Under the pieces are notes generated by a model that made no database searches, was not told the DNA's origin, and saw nothing but the letters and a program-made list of their open reading frames with translations. From a virus, in the IMG/VR virus record IMGVR_UViG_3300002835_001009, positions 1 through 25,128 of that record: DNA of 25,128 nucleotides. One strand, 5' to 3'. A program made the translations under genes and the position numbers. Shown in pieces: positions 7,671-16,111 of the stretch (position 1 is its first letter; each line of letters opens with the position of its first letter).

Positions 7671-9166
7671 GGCAGTTCAATTTCATAAATCTTGTATTCA
7701 AAACCTTCTTTATTATATATCTTGACACGATCAATAGCATGATTCATGGTGTAGTTCTTTTTCTTCTTCCAGCTAAAGTTGTCTGATATATCATACACTG
7801 TGCATCCTCGGCCATCATCACTTTTTCGTAGTCCGCGGCCAATGCTTTGCAGTACACGTATCTGACTCTTTGTTGGTGCAGCAAAAACAATCTGGTGGAG
7901 ATTGCGAATATTTATCCCTACACTAAAGGTCCCAATGCTGGCCACAATAATTGCATCTGTTTGCTGTTCAGTGATTTCTCGAATGGTTTCACGGTCTGTT
8001 GCATTAACTTCTCCGCTTACATAAAATACTTTGCGCTCAGGCGCTGCAGCTGCGCGAATAGCCTCATACAATGGTTTGCCATGTTTGGCAACCAGGTTAA
8101 ACAACACCAGCGTATTACCTTTTTGATCCAATGCAAGACGAGTAATAAAAGCATTGCGACCAGCGTGACTTACAATAGCATTGATTTCAGCCTGATAGTC
8201 CAACTTACTGACAATCTTTTTCAACTCTTCAGTGTGATTCAATACAATACATTTGATTTTGAGAGCTGCAAGAGTATTGCTGTCAATCAATTCTTTTGTT
8301 GTAATAACACGATGCACAGGCCCAAAGTTGCCAACCAGCACCAATTCATTACACTGACTGTTGTCGATAGTTCCAGTTGTACCAATGCGGTAGCTTGCAT
8401 TCACTAGCGCACTCATAATAGCATTAAGACTCTTTGCTTTAAATAGATGCGCTTCATCGCCTACAACCATGCCATACTTTGCAAACCAACTCTTAGGCAA
8501 TGTGATGGCGCTTTGCCATGTGGTAACTACTACGCGTGATTCAAAGTTATTTTTTTCTTTGCCACTGTAAATTTTATGAACATCAATGTCAGCATCAAAG
8601 CCATCATCTGCACTGCTATAATCTGCAAAGTCTTTTGTCAGCTGCTCAACCAAACTTGTTGTGGGAACCACAATCAATATACTATCATCATGATTATCAA
8701 GATACCAACGTATCATCATGTAGATAATTAAACTCTTGCCGCTGCCAGTTGGACTGATAACCAAACTGCGCCCTTCGCATAATGCGTGCGAGTAGGCGGC
8801 CAATTGATAGTCACGGGCCTCAATGCGGGATGCTCCACCCATTAGAGTTAGACTTTTTGCATAGTCAACCAATCCTGTTTTATTTTGAGGAGTGCGATCA
8901 CGTATATCACGATCAAGTTCTACGGTATATTTGCGAGCATCTGCAAACTTAAGCAATTCCAACAGGAGTCCATACGGTAATGTGTGGCTACGCATATCCA
9001 AGAGTCTTACCCGCCCATCCCACATGCGATTTTTAAATGCCACCATATATTTGTAACCTTCAGCAAAAAAAGTAAAGTATTCTTGCGCTTCCATGAGTAT
9101 ACCATGGTCATCACTCCAAATTTTTAGAGTGCACTCATTTACTTTCTTTACGGTAATGTCAGCCAT
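7667..9166 (-). CDS. uvsW: UvsW helicase (SF2 DNA/RNA helicase)
   Basis: A 499-residue SF2 helicase starting at MADITVKK (ATG 9166-9164); a longer open frame to 9265 uses an alternative start inside uvsY and is unlikely. Motif I is SPTGSGKS (138-145), motif II is GDEAH (236-240) and motif VI is QSIGRGLRK near the C-terminus. The N-terminal ~100 residues match the small substrate-recognition domain of T4 UvsW (503 residues). UvsW unwinds R-loops and branched DNA and drives the switch from origin-based to recombination-dependent replication. The start follows the uvsY TGA by one base and has a good AGGAG (9177-9173) six bases upstream, one of the few clear Shine-Dalgarno sites here. Probably co-transcribed with uvsY. 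Confidence 0.95.
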   Translation of the reverse strand: MADITVKKVNECTLKIWSDDHGILMEAQEYFTFFAEGYKYMVAFKNRMWDGRVRLLDMRSHTLPYGLLLELLKFADARKYTVELDRDIRDRTPQNKTGLVDYAKSLTLMGGASRIEARDYQLAAYSHALCEGRSLVISPTGSGKSLIIYMMIRWYLDNHDDSILIVVPTTSLVEQLTKDFADYSSADDGFDADIDVHKIYSGKEKNNFESRVVVTTWQSAITLPKSWFAKYGMVVGDEAHLFKAKSLNAIMSALVNASYRIGTTGTIDNSQCNELVLVGNFGPVHRVITTKELIDSNTLAALKIKCIVLNHTEELKKIVSKLDYQAEINAIVSHAGRNAFITRLALDQKGNTLVLFNLVAKHGKPLYEAIRAAAAPERKVFYVSGEVNATDRETIREITEQQTDAIIVASIGTFSVGINIRNLHQIVFAAPTKSQIRVLQSIGRGLRKSDDGRGCTVYDISDNFSWKKKKNYTMNHAIDRVKIYNKEGFEYKIYEIELP

Positions 9167-9167
9167 A

Positions 9168-9614
9168 TCAAACTCCTGCAGTGAATCTTCGAAAATCCAA
9201 AATATTTTTAATATGTGAGTGACGCCATTTGATGTTGTCAAGAATATCTTTAAGACTATCAACAATAACCTGCTGATAGTCCAACTTCATGCGAAGTTTG
9301 CTAATGTCAGCATCAGTTTCATAAAAAAGATCCATATCACTTTTAAGCGGTTTGGCCATTCCAGCAAAAGGATCGTAATTCCATCCACGGCTGTCCATAT
9401 CTTCTTTACTCATCTTGCCGTTATAGTATAACCATTTATCTTTTTTAAGAACAGCCATACCCAATTCACCTTTTTTAAATTGCAATTTACTTAAGCTGTA
9501 TAGCTCAAGATATTTTGAGTGCAACTGAGCACTCTTCATACTAGTAACATCAAGATTAACTTCATCAATCTTGATGTCCTCAGCCCACATTTTTAATATA
9601 TCATCTAGAGTCAT
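9168..9614 (-). CDS. uvsY: UvsY recombination mediator
   Basis: A 148-residue protein (T4 UvsY is 137). The C-terminal segment ending NIKWRHSHIKNILDFRRF, with invariant Lys-Trp-Arg and the FRRF-x-x-G end, is typical of the family, as is the N-terminal TLDDILKMWAEDI. UvsY displaces the single-strand binding protein gp32 and loads the UvsX recombinase. It is followed directly by uvsW. A late-promoter-like element (9626-9633) lies 11 bases before the ATG, framed by the 7-bp inverted repeat CTAGATT/AATCTAG (9619-9625/9641-9647). Confidence 0.95.
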   Translation of the reverse strand: MTLDDILKMWAEDIKIDEVNLDVTSMKSAQLHSKYLELYSLSKLQFKKGELGMAVLKKDKWLYYNGKMSKEDMDSRGWNYDPFAGMAKPLKSDMDLFYETDADISKLRMKLDYQQVIVDSLKDILDNIKWRHSHIKNILDFRRFTAGV

Positions 9615-9625
9615 TGTTCTAGATT

Positions 9626-9633
9626 GATTTATA
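9626..9633 (-). promoter_or_regulatory. Late-promoter-like element of uvsY (TATAAATC)
   Basis: Seven of eight bases match the T4 late consensus TATAAATA, located 11 bases before the uvsY ATG and just past the upstream stop codon. It is enclosed by the inverted repeat CTAGATT/AATCTAG. This is weaker than the perfect late sites elsewhere. Confidence 0.55.
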
Positions 9634-9638
9634 CGTTT

Positions 9639-10091
9639 TTAATCTAGGAAATCAAAGCTGTCATATTTAAATGTCACATCAATATATGCATACTCTACAT
9701 CTGTAGCCTGAGCGTTTAATTCTATACCACTGATGCTGCTAGCAAATACACTGTTAAAACTCACACTGCGTGATACATTAAAATGACTTGTGACAAAGTT
9801 TAATACAAGACCATATGTTTCTAATGCTGCTCCTTCACTGTTGCGCTTTATCCAATTGTATAATTCTTCATATACACCTAGCGCTTCATCAACAGCAATG
9901 CGTACGCTCAACTCTCCATACTCAAGGAATCCGCTGCTAACATAGCCTGCTTTGTTGGAGAAGTTGATAGCAACTTCACTAACGCTTATGCTTGGAAAAG
10001 AAGCTGATACTGCAAGACGCTCACACATAGAAAACTGGTCAGTATTAAACTGCATCTTAAACCCAGTCAATGATAATAAATTGGTAGCCAT
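9639..10091 (-). CDS. Tail-tube-like protein (gp19/gp48/gp54 superfamily paralogue)
   Basis: A 150-residue protein with the layout of T4-like tube proteins: N-terminal SLTGFKMQF strand, central LEYGELSVRIAVDEALGVYEE followed by a YNWIKR helix, and a C-terminal strand VDVTFKYDSF-type ending (IDVTFKYDSFDF). T4-like marine phages encode similar proteins beside the capsid gene, often called tail-tube initiators or virion structural proteins. It differs from the main tube protein gp19 at 15536-16072, so the phage has two paralogues. A late-type promoter (AATAAATA) lies nine bases upstream, immediately after the capsid terminator. The exact position in the virion (baseplate or tube end) is not known from sequence. 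Confidence 0.75.
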   Translation of the reverse strand: MATNLLSLTGFKMQFNTDQFSMCERLAVSASFPSISVSEVAINFSNKAGYVSSGFLEYGELSVRIAVDEALGVYEELYNWIKRNSEGAALETYGLVLNFVTSHFNVSRSVSFNSVFASSISGIELNAQATDVEYAYIDVTFKYDSFDFLD

Positions 10092-10100
10092 ATTATAAGG

Positions 10101-10108
10101 TATTTATT
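10101..10108 (-). promoter_or_regulatory. Late promoter of the tail-tube-like gene (AATAAATA)
   Basis: One mismatch to TATAAATA, nine bases from the ATG at 10091, and directly after the U-tract of the capsid terminator, so it restarts transcription after termination. Confidence 0.65.
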
Positions 10109-10110
10109 AA

Positions 10111-10147
10111 AGTAAAAAAGGTGGGCAACCTTTCGATTGCCCACCTT
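10111..10147 (-). terminator. Strong intrinsic terminator after gp23
   Basis: On the minus strand an 11-bp perfect stem AAGGTGGGCAA/TTGCCCACCTT (10147-10137/10128-10118) is extended by a U-G and a C-G pair closing a GAAA (GNRA-type) tetraloop, and is followed by TTTTTTACTTT. It lies 27 bases after the gp23 stop codon and would separate capsid mRNA from the genes beyond it. Confidence 0.93.
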
Positions 10148-10174
10148 ACGATTCCCTAAAGGGATTACTCCAAC

Positions 10175-11560
10175 TTATGAAGCGTATTGTTCAGTTGGGA
10201 TATAAGATCCACCGCCGAGACCGGTAACTGTGAACTTACGGAAGTATGGGTTTTGACCATCAACTCCAAGCGAGTCAGTTGCACCTGGCAAACATGCAAA
10301 TGGGTTAGCAACGAGACCATAACGTGTCTTGAAACCAATCTTTGGTTGGAAGGTGTTAGGATCAACGGCACGAACCATTGTCAATGGAACATATGGGCAA
10401 TAGAAGATACCTGCATCATATGCATTGGTTCCACGATAACCAACAGTCACATAATCAGTGTCAGCGAATGGGTCGATGAACACCTTCATGCGTCCGTTAA
10501 GAACACCAGCAAATACGTTACCTGTGTCATCAACATTCAGGTTGGTTGAAAGCGCTGGGGAATAGTCAAGAACACCAGCAGCTGCAAGAGCAGATGCAAT
10601 GTTACTTGAGCAAATAACGATGTTACCTTTACCACGACGTGTTGCTTTTGCAATGTAGTTGGCTTCAATTTCAATTTGGAAAAGAAGTGATTTGAACTTC
10701 TCAACAGCCCAACGGCCGTCTGCATCTTCATTAATATCAAATGCACCGCTTGCAGTAGCCGAAACAGTTGCAGTACCAGCACCACCAGATGCACCAGCAA
10801 GGATTACGTTGCGAATACCACCAACTTGTGCCTTAAGATTAACAGTTTCAATAACTTCACGGTTGATTTCTGCAAGGATTTCAACAGAGAGGATATTTGC
10901 AAGTTCAGCTTCTGCATCAAGGCCGTGAACAGCCTTAAGGTCTTGAGCAAGTTCCATTGTGTATTCTGCTTTAAGAGCGCGTGTCTTAGCAGTAACAGTG
11001 GTCTTGTCAACAGTGAAGCCCATTTGACCAAAACCAGAAGAACCGGTTGTGCGGCCAATGCTAACAGTAACAGCTGCAGTTGCACCAATACCAAAACCAC
11101 CTGGGTCAGAGTAGTTACCATCAACACCATTGCCAGTAAGTGCTTCTCCTTGAGCCGTAGTAACACTTCCAGAGAAGTTAGTTGCAGGCTTGTTGAAAAG
11201 AGCTTCAGCAGTGTTTGTGCCAGCAGCATTTTGATATTGCGAGCGCATTGCAAAGATCAAGCCAGTAGGCATGGTCATTGGTTGAACACCAGCAATGTCA
11301 TAAGCAACGATGTTAGGCATTGAACGACGAACAAGGCTGATAAGAACTGGATCCCAGGTCTTAACTGCGCCAGTTCCGGCTCCAATGCTGTTTCCTTCGT
11401 TGAGGAATGATGATTGTGCATTTTCTTCGCGAAGTGCTTTCTCTTGGTTTTCAAGGAGAACTGCAGTGATTGCTTTACGATAGTTGTCCTTGAATGAAGG
11501 AGCGTCTTTGGCTTCCAAGATTGGAGCCCATTTCTTTTGTAGTTGTTCTGAATTAAACAT
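10175..11560 (-). CDS. 23: gp23 major capsid protein precursor
   Basis: A 461-residue HK97-fold major capsid protein of the T4 gp23 family. The N-terminal LQKKWAPILE motif, the ITAVLLENQEKALREE helix and the C-terminal NPYFRKFTVTGL segment are characteristic. T4 gp23 (521 residues) is cut by the gp21 protease after an (L/I)-x-E site; here L53-N54-E55 followed by GNS is a good candidate, which would release a ~55-residue prodomain. It follows gp21 and gp22 as in T4 and ends at a strong terminator, in keeping with very high expression. No clear Shine-Dalgarno or perfect late promoter is seen; a weak AGAAAATA lies six bases before the ATG. Confidence 0.98.
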   Translation of the reverse strand: MFNSEQLQKKWAPILEAKDAPSFKDNYRKAITAVLLENQEKALREENAQSSFLNEGNSIGAGTGAVKTWDPVLISLVRRSMPNIVAYDIAGVQPMTMPTGLIFAMRSQYQNAAGTNTAEALFNKPATNFSGSVTTAQGEALTGNGVDGNYSDPGGFGIGATAAVTVSIGRTTGSSGFGQMGFTVDKTTVTAKTRALKAEYTMELAQDLKAVHGLDAEAELANILSVEILAEINREVIETVNLKAQVGGIRNVILAGASGGAGTATVSATASGAFDINEDADGRWAVEKFKSLLFQIEIEANYIAKATRRGKGNIVICSSNIASALAAAGVLDYSPALSTNLNVDDTGNVFAGVLNGRMKVFIDPFADTDYVTVGYRGTNAYDAGIFYCPYVPLTMVRAVDPNTFQPKIGFKTRYGLVANPFACLPGATDSLGVDGQNPYFRKFTVTGLGGGSYIPTEQYAS

Positions 11561-11605
11561 AATAGTTATTTTCTAGGTTGTTGTTTGTTTTTTGGGAACC
11601 GTGTA

Positions 11606-12721
11606 TCAGCTAACAGTGTTTGCAGTTTGCGCATTGTTGAGGCGAGATATTGCGGTTAAATATTGTTGCATACTTGGTGAAACTTCTTCACCAAAGGTTT
11701 CGTTTTCGATGATAGTTTCTGTACTGATGTATGAAGATTCTTCAATGGTTTCTTCTTCAACGTTTTGACGGCTATTGATATAAAACTCTTTGAGAGTTTC
11801 AATTTTCTTACGGAATGAATCTGTATCAACATATTCGACATCTTCGGATAATGCTTGCAATTTGGCAACTTGAGTATCAGCAAGATCACGAGTAGTTTCG
11901 GCAAGAACATTTGCGCGAGATAGTGTTTCAACTTTCTCAGCAAGGCTCTCAGCAATACGCTCAAGCTTTGCAGCTTGCTCTTGAGTTTCGCTCAACTTGG
12001 TTTCCATTTCAGCAACCATATCTGTCTTACCTTCAGGTACGTCAATATAGTTTTCAACAAATACGCTCTTAAGAGAAGTGATAAAGTTTTCTGCAATCTC
12101 AGTACGCAATGTACTTTCAACTGCAACTTTATTGTCAGCTACCCAGCTTTCAACTGCATACGTTAAATAACCGTCGATCTTTTCGACCAAGTCTTCATGA
12201 ATGCTTTCAACTTCTTCTGTCAAACGTGTTGCATATTCTTCCTTAAGTGTTGCTTCAGCTTCAGCAACTTTAGAGCGAACTGCAGTTTCAAAAATAAGCG
12301 TTGCTTTTTCTTTGAATTCTTCAGTTAGTCCAGCTTCGCTTTCAACCAATTGCGTAATGTCGCTTGAGTCAACTGCAAGTTGTTCTTTAACAACAGGAGT
12401 TTCTTCAAGTTCAACTTCTTCATTTTGCTTTTCAATAGCTGCTGAAATTTTCTTGCGGCGATTCTTTAGATATTCGTCAGTCTCATCGGAATCACCGTCG
12501 TTATCAACGTCGTCATCTTCTTTACCAACTTTATCCATTGCTTCTTCCATTTCATCAGCATCTTCCATATCATCTTCATCTTCTTCTTCTTCCTTAACTT
12601 TAGCTTCAGCGATCTCAGTTGATTCCGCGTCCGCCTCTAAAGTTTCGTCAAGAGAAAGTAATGTTTCTTCGCTGATATCTTCAATGATATCATCTTCAAT
12701 TGTTTCTTGTTTTGTTTTCAT
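11606..12721 (-). CDS. 22: gp22 prohead core scaffold protein
   Basis: A 371-residue, very acidic, largely helical protein located between the protease and the capsid gene, the gp22 position in T4 (269 residues). Residues ~45-90 are almost all Glu/Asp with few other residues. The rest alternates hydrophobic and charged residues with a coiled-coil-like stretch (about residues 245-325, with LSETQEQAAKLERIAE). Scaffold proteins form the inner core of the prohead and are degraded by gp21 during maturation. Identity rests on position, length and composition rather than on fixed motifs. It is longer than T4 gp22, mainly through the acidic N-terminal region. Confidence 0.88.
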   Translation of the reverse strand: MKTKQETIEDDIIEDISEETLLSLDETLEADAESTEIAEAKVKEEEEDEDDMEDADEMEEAMDKVGKEDDDVDNDGDSDETDEYLKNRRKKISAAIEKQNEEVELEETPVVKEQLAVDSSDITQLVESEAGLTEEFKEKATLIFETAVRSKVAEAEATLKEEYATRLTEEVESIHEDLVEKIDGYLTYAVESWVADNKVAVESTLRTEIAENFITSLKSVFVENYIDVPEGKTDMVAEMETKLSETQEQAAKLERIAESLAEKVETLSRANVLAETTRDLADTQVAKLQALSEDVEYVDTDSFRKKIETLKEFYINSRQNVEEETIEESSYISTETIIENETFGEEVSPSMQQYLTAISRLNNAQTANTVS

Positions 12722-12743
12722 GAGTTATATTACTTTATTTTGT

Positions 12744-13388
12744 TTAGAGTTTGGAGAGGAAATCTTTGAAGATACGTTCCTGAGCTTCAGCCAATTTGGC
12801 AGAAGAGGTCTTCTTAATTTCTGTCTCATACATTTCAATTTGTTGCGGCTTAAGTAGTCCGTTATCCCAGATCCATTCTACGCCTTCCATAATGCCGTTC
12901 ACAAAAGCGGACGGAGCACTTGGATCTTGCACAATATCAACTGTGGACAACACGAAGTCTTCATTGACAACTGTTTGACCATTCTTGCTTGCAACGGTTC
13001 CCATACCACGGCTTGAAACACCCAACTGACATCCGCCTTCCAATAGTCCTTTCACAATTTTACCCATTGGCGTATTCAGGATGAGTGCTTTTCCAACAAC
13101 ATCATTACCATTCCACTTGAGAGCGGTAATGCGATGCGAAACTTTATCGAGGTTAATCGCAGGGCCTTCTGGGTGATTCAATTCACCAACAGCTCGTCCA
13201 CGATTAACATAGTCAGTTACATACTTTGCAACTGCTCCTTCTAAAACTGTTTTTGGATATACACGGCGATTGCGATTAAGCTGCTCAGCCTGCATGAATA
13301 TCCCTTCAATAACATAGTTCTTACTGCCATCTGCAGCGGACTCAACTAGATAATTTAAATCCTCTAAATGTTCAGTAATTAACTTCAT
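12744..13388 (-). CDS. 21: gp21 prohead core protease
   Basis: A 214-residue serine protease of the T4 gp21/herpesvirus-assemblin-like type. The catalytic His is in VGELNHPE (His72) and the Ser in GVSSRGMG (Ser125 or Ser126), followed by the VDIVQDPSAPSAFVNG segment that holds the Asp of the family. It digests the scaffold and trims the capsid protein during head maturation. Length equals T4 gp21 (212). A perfect TATAAATA late promoter (13402-13409) lies 13 bases upstream. It is followed by gp22 after a 22-base gap. Confidence 0.97.
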   Translation of the reverse strand: MKLITEHLEDLNYLVESAADGSKNYVIEGIFMQAEQLNRNRRVYPKTVLEGAVAKYVTDYVNRGRAVGELNHPEGPAINLDKVSHRITALKWNGNDVVGKALILNTPMGKIVKGLLEGGCQLGVSSRGMGTVASKNGQTVVNEDFVLSTVDIVQDPSAPSAFVNGIMEGVEWIWDNGLLKPQQIEMYETEIKKTSSAKLAEAQERIFKDFLSKL

Positions 13389-13401
13389 ATTGATAATAGT
13401 T

Positions 13402-13409
13402 TATTTATA
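13402..13409 (-). promoter_or_regulatory. Late promoter of gp21 (TATAAATA)
   Basis: Perfect match to the T4 late consensus on the minus strand, five bases after the stop codon of the preceding gene and 13 bases before the gp21 ATG, giving a leader of about eight bases. Confidence 0.85.
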
Positions 13410-13414
13410 TAAAC

Positions 13415-13888
13415 TTATATTTTATCAAGCACATAGTTTAGTGCATCATAGACCTTTGGATTACCTCCATCAGATACGCTAACATTCTTAAACTTTTTCA
13501 TCAGCTTTGTGTATAGCATGCGAATTTCTTTTTCAAATTGCTTACCGTCGTCATCACGTGTATCAATTTGAATAATGCGTGAAAGCGCACGTTTGTCTTC
13601 ATCATCAAGTGCGCGGTAAATTTCGCCTTGTGCTTCACGGAATTTTGGGTCTTTACGTTCAATTGCTAAACCATGCGCATAGTCAAACTTTTTTGTGTTT
13701 TTCACCATGGCCTCGGATACAATGCTTTCGGTAATTTTTGGTTGATCGTAAATGCTAGCACTCAATTCAATTCTTTTGATGTCAAGAACAGTCTTAACTT
13801 TATCAATGATTAGTGACTGCAACGACGATGCACTTGCAGCTGTATTACCAGATGCAATGCTTTTTATAAAATTTTTAATGTTACTCAT
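13415..13888 (-). CDS. Prohead core protein, gp67/gp68-like by position
   Basis: A 157-residue charged protein between the portal and the protease, where T4 has gp67 and gp68. The N-terminus (SNIKNFIKSIASGN followed by a long amphipathic region DKVKTVLDIKRIELSASIYD) is like the small prohead core proteins of marine T4-like phages. The remainder (FREAQGEIYRALDDEDKRAL and KEIRMLYTKLMKKF) is helical. In T4 these proteins help determine head shape as part of the scaffold. It has a perfect late promoter eight bases upstream. The homology itself is inferred mainly from position. Confidence 0.72.
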   Translation of the reverse strand: MSNIKNFIKSIASGNTAASASSLQSLIIDKVKTVLDIKRIELSASIYDQPKITESIVSEAMVKNTKKFDYAHGLAIERKDPKFREAQGEIYRALDDEDKRALSRIIQIDTRDDDGKQFEKEIRMLYTKLMKKFKNVSVSDGGNPKVYDALNYVLDKI

Positions 13889-13896
13889 ACGGTATT

Positions 13897-13904
13897 TATT
13901 TATA
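13897..13904 (-). promoter_or_regulatory. Late promoter of the gp67/68-like gene (TATAAATA)
   Basis: Perfect late consensus, eight bases before the ATG at 13888; an overlapping AATAAATA four bases closer is a second possible register. It implies a leader of only about two bases. Confidence 0.83.
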
Positions 13905-13919
13905 TTTTTCTTTGTTTAA

Positions 13920-15467
13920 TTAAGCGCCAAAATCTGCAGTATCAGGGCCATCGCCTTCTCCATCTGCAGGAGCCCCAGCTTCTGCTTCAGCTGCTTCAAG
14001 TTTAATTTGCTCATTCATCTTTTCAACCTCATCTTCACTCTGATTTAGAATATTTGAGCGTACCCACTTTTCACTGTAGTATTTGCCAATCTGACCTTCA
14101 ATGCTTCCCAACATTTCAAGGCGCTCTTTCATAATTTCAAAGTCCTTGAGTTCGCTAAAGAAGTTGTCTTCAATATAGTCAATGCTACTGTTTTGACGTA
14201 TATGATTCCAATCATCCTGCGTAATAATTCCTTTAAGAATCAATTGAACGCGCAGCATGTCAATAAACAATGTACTAAACTTGCGGCGAAGACGGTTGAT
14301 AAACTTTTGGAATTTAACTTCTTCACGGTTAATCTCAGTGCTGCGACCAACATTAAACATGGTTTCGCTCTCAAGACGGCTTGATGGAACATTTAGTGAC
14401 TTGTAAAGATTTTTCTTAAAGTAGATAACATCTTCAATTTGACTAAGGTTTTCACCACCTGGTAGTGTTGTAATTTCGGTACCTCGGCCACCTTCACGAC
14501 GCGGGAGCCAAAAGTCTTCAAGCATACTCATGGTCTTGCGATCATCACGTATTTCACCAGTGTTGGCGTCATACATCAGCTTGTTGCGGTACTTGGCCAT
14601 AATGCCTTGTACATATTCTTCGGCTTTACCTTTTGGAAGGTTACCAATATCAATATAGAAAATACGGCGCTCAGGTGCGCGCGCAATACGATAGATGACC
14701 AATGCATCTTCCATCATGCGCAGTTGATTCACTAGTTTAACGGCTTTGTGCAGGTGACTGATACTAACTTTTCCGTTTTCATCCAATACTCCACTTGGTA
14801 CATATACAATAGCATTAGGATCAATCTTTAATCCGTTCATGCCGGCATTGTTATTAAAATCATCAGTATACAAAAAGTATTCATCAGTGATTTCGCTCGT
14901 CTTGATGCCGGTAGCTTTATCAATACGAGTACTAACTTCTTTAATCTTTTTGATCTTTAGCGGATCAATTTGTTGAATCTCTTTGATGCCTTCCTTAGGC
15001 TTTTTGGGATCCATAATCATGTAAAAATATATACGCCCATCAATATACCAACGGCGAAACAGGTCAAAGCCTGTATAAGTAAAATCTAATAGTTGAAGAA
15101 TATTAGAGAATTCTTCATGAATTTTTTTCTTAATATTATCAGCTAGTTCAACATTATCAAGAATCAAATTGACCGGTGCGCCGTCACTATCATTTACAAT
15201 TGCTCCATTTACAATTTCCGTGATGGCTGCATCGCATTCAGGTTGAACTGCACTAGCACGATAGCGTAAGATAAGATCCTTTTCGTTGTTTAGACTACCA
15301 CCATCAATATCAAGAATCTGACCGTAATAACCAGCAGCACTGTTTGCAGCACTAACATATGCTGCACCTTCATTGTCAACCGGTAAAGCAAAGCTTTGCA
15401 AAGAATCTTTATCTTCTGGTGCATCTTTACTTAAGCGCTTGGTTATTTCAAATCCAAATATTTTCAT
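13920..15467 (-). CDS. 20: gp20 portal vertex protein
   Basis: A 515-residue portal protein (T4 gp20 is 524), started at MKIFGFEITKRL (ATG 15467-15465); an upstream GTG frame extension has a low-complexity MLLLLLY start and is rejected. Family landmarks include RASAVQPECDAAITEIVNGA near the N-terminus, FRRWYIDGRIYFY, the PERRIFYIDIGNLPKGKAEEY region and VPSSRLESE. It forms the dodecameric DNA gate at the head vertex, docks the terminase and initiates head assembly. The C-terminal ~30 residues are Ala/Glu/Gly-rich. A degenerate late-type sequence (TATATAAAC) lies immediately upstream. Confidence 0.97.
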   Translation of the reverse strand: MKIFGFEITKRLSKDAPEDKDSLQSFALPVDNEGAAYVSAANSAAGYYGQILDIDGGSLNNEKDLILRYRASAVQPECDAAITEIVNGAIVNDSDGAPVNLILDNVELADNIKKKIHEEFSNILQLLDFTYTGFDLFRRWYIDGRIYFYMIMDPKKPKEGIKEIQQIDPLKIKKIKEVSTRIDKATGIKTSEITDEYFLYTDDFNNNAGMNGLKIDPNAIVYVPSGVLDENGKVSISHLHKAVKLVNQLRMMEDALVIYRIARAPERRIFYIDIGNLPKGKAEEYVQGIMAKYRNKLMYDANTGEIRDDRKTMSMLEDFWLPRREGGRGTEITTLPGGENLSQIEDVIYFKKNLYKSLNVPSSRLESETMFNVGRSTEINREEVKFQKFINRLRRKFSTLFIDMLRVQLILKGIITQDDWNHIRQNSSIDYIEDNFFSELKDFEIMKERLEMLGSIEGQIGKYYSEKWVRSNILNQSEDEVEKMNEQIKLEAAEAEAGAPADGEGDGPDTADFGA

Positions 15468-15485
15468 ATAGTTTATATATAATAA

Positions 15486-15517
15486 GAGCAGGAGCACATA
15501 TATACATGCTCCTGCTC
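15486..15517 (-). terminator. Hairpin between gp19 and gp20 (likely terminator)
   Basis: A perfect 11-bp inverted repeat GAGCAGGAGCA/TGCTCCTGCTC (15486-15496/15507-15517) with a 10-base loop. On the minus strand it is followed by TTATTATATAT, a weak U-rich tail. It lies 18 bases after the gp19 stop and 18 bases before the gp20 ATG, so it may also shield the 5' end of gp20 mRNA or the 3' end of gp19 mRNA. Confidence 0.75.
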
Positions 15518-15535
15518 AGGTAAACACTTTATGGT

Positions 15536-16072
15536 TTAGATAATGTTATTTACAATATCAGTCCAGTAGTGATAATTCATTTCGACAGTGAACTCTTCAA
15601 TGGCATCCGTTGTATCATAACTAAGCTCAATTTGACTTATGTTGATTGGATATGCGCCAATGAATGTGTATTCTTTCAATACGTTTTCACTGCGGTCGAG
15701 TTGTTGAACTTGCATTTGTGCCATGTAGCCTAATGAATTTCCGCCGCTGTAGGCCGATACATTTTCGCTATGAGCATTGATGAGATTCATCCAATTTTCA
15801 AATGCAGTACGAATGGTCATATTGTTATCATTGATAACAGTAATGGTCCATGTTTCAAATGTACGGTCACCTGCAATTTTTAATTTGCGACCGCGGAATG
15901 GTACTTCAACAGTACCAATTGTACTTGCAGGCAATCCCGCACCTTTAATCAAGAAGCTTGCTTTTTCTTGATCAAGACTAGATGCACCAGGCCATGCTAA
16001 TACTACTCTAAACAAGTTTGGACGAGCTCCACCGCCTGTTAGTTTTGATTTAAAATCTTCGATTCCAGCCAT
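15536..16072 (-). CDS. 19: gp19 tail tube protein
   Basis: A 178-residue protein (T4 gp19 is 163) lying between sheath and portal genes as in T4. Characteristic segments are MAGIEDFKSKL with the following RPNLFRVVL, KGAGLPASTIGTVEVPFRGR, the RTFETWTITVINDNN strand pair and the C-terminal IELSYDTTDAIEEFTVEMNY region. It polymerises into the rigid inner tail tube through which DNA passes. A perfect late promoter lies 31 bases upstream, abutting the gp18 stop codon, and a hairpin follows the gene. Confidence 0.97.
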   Translation of the reverse strand: MAGIEDFKSKLTGGGARPNLFRVVLAWPGASSLDQEKASFLIKGAGLPASTIGTVEVPFRGRKLKIAGDRTFETWTITVINDNNMTIRTAFENWMNLINAHSENVSAYSGGNSLGYMAQMQVQQLDRSENVLKEYTFIGAYPINISQIELSYDTTDAIEEFTVEMNYHYWTDIVNNII

Positions 16073-16103
16073 ATTATTTTTCTATGTTAAATTGTTATAA
16101 GTT

Positions 16104-16111
16104 TATTTATA
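16104..16111 (-). promoter_or_regulatory. Late promoter of gp19 (TATAAATA)
   Basis: Perfect late consensus directly adjoining the gp18 stop codon (16112-16114) and 31 bases before the gp19 ATG; the predicted leader is about 25 bases and lacks a Shine-Dalgarno sequence. Confidence 0.83.

Noticed and set aside
9167-9265. 33-residue N-terminal extension of UvsW
   Set aside because: It overlaps the conserved C-terminus of UvsY in another frame and does not fit the UvsW family N-terminus. The ATG at 9166 has a good AGGAG upstream.
15468-15497. Ten-residue N-terminal extension of the portal protein
   Set aside because: It uses a GTG start inside the intergenic hairpin and gives a leucine run; MKIFGFEITKR is the usual portal start.
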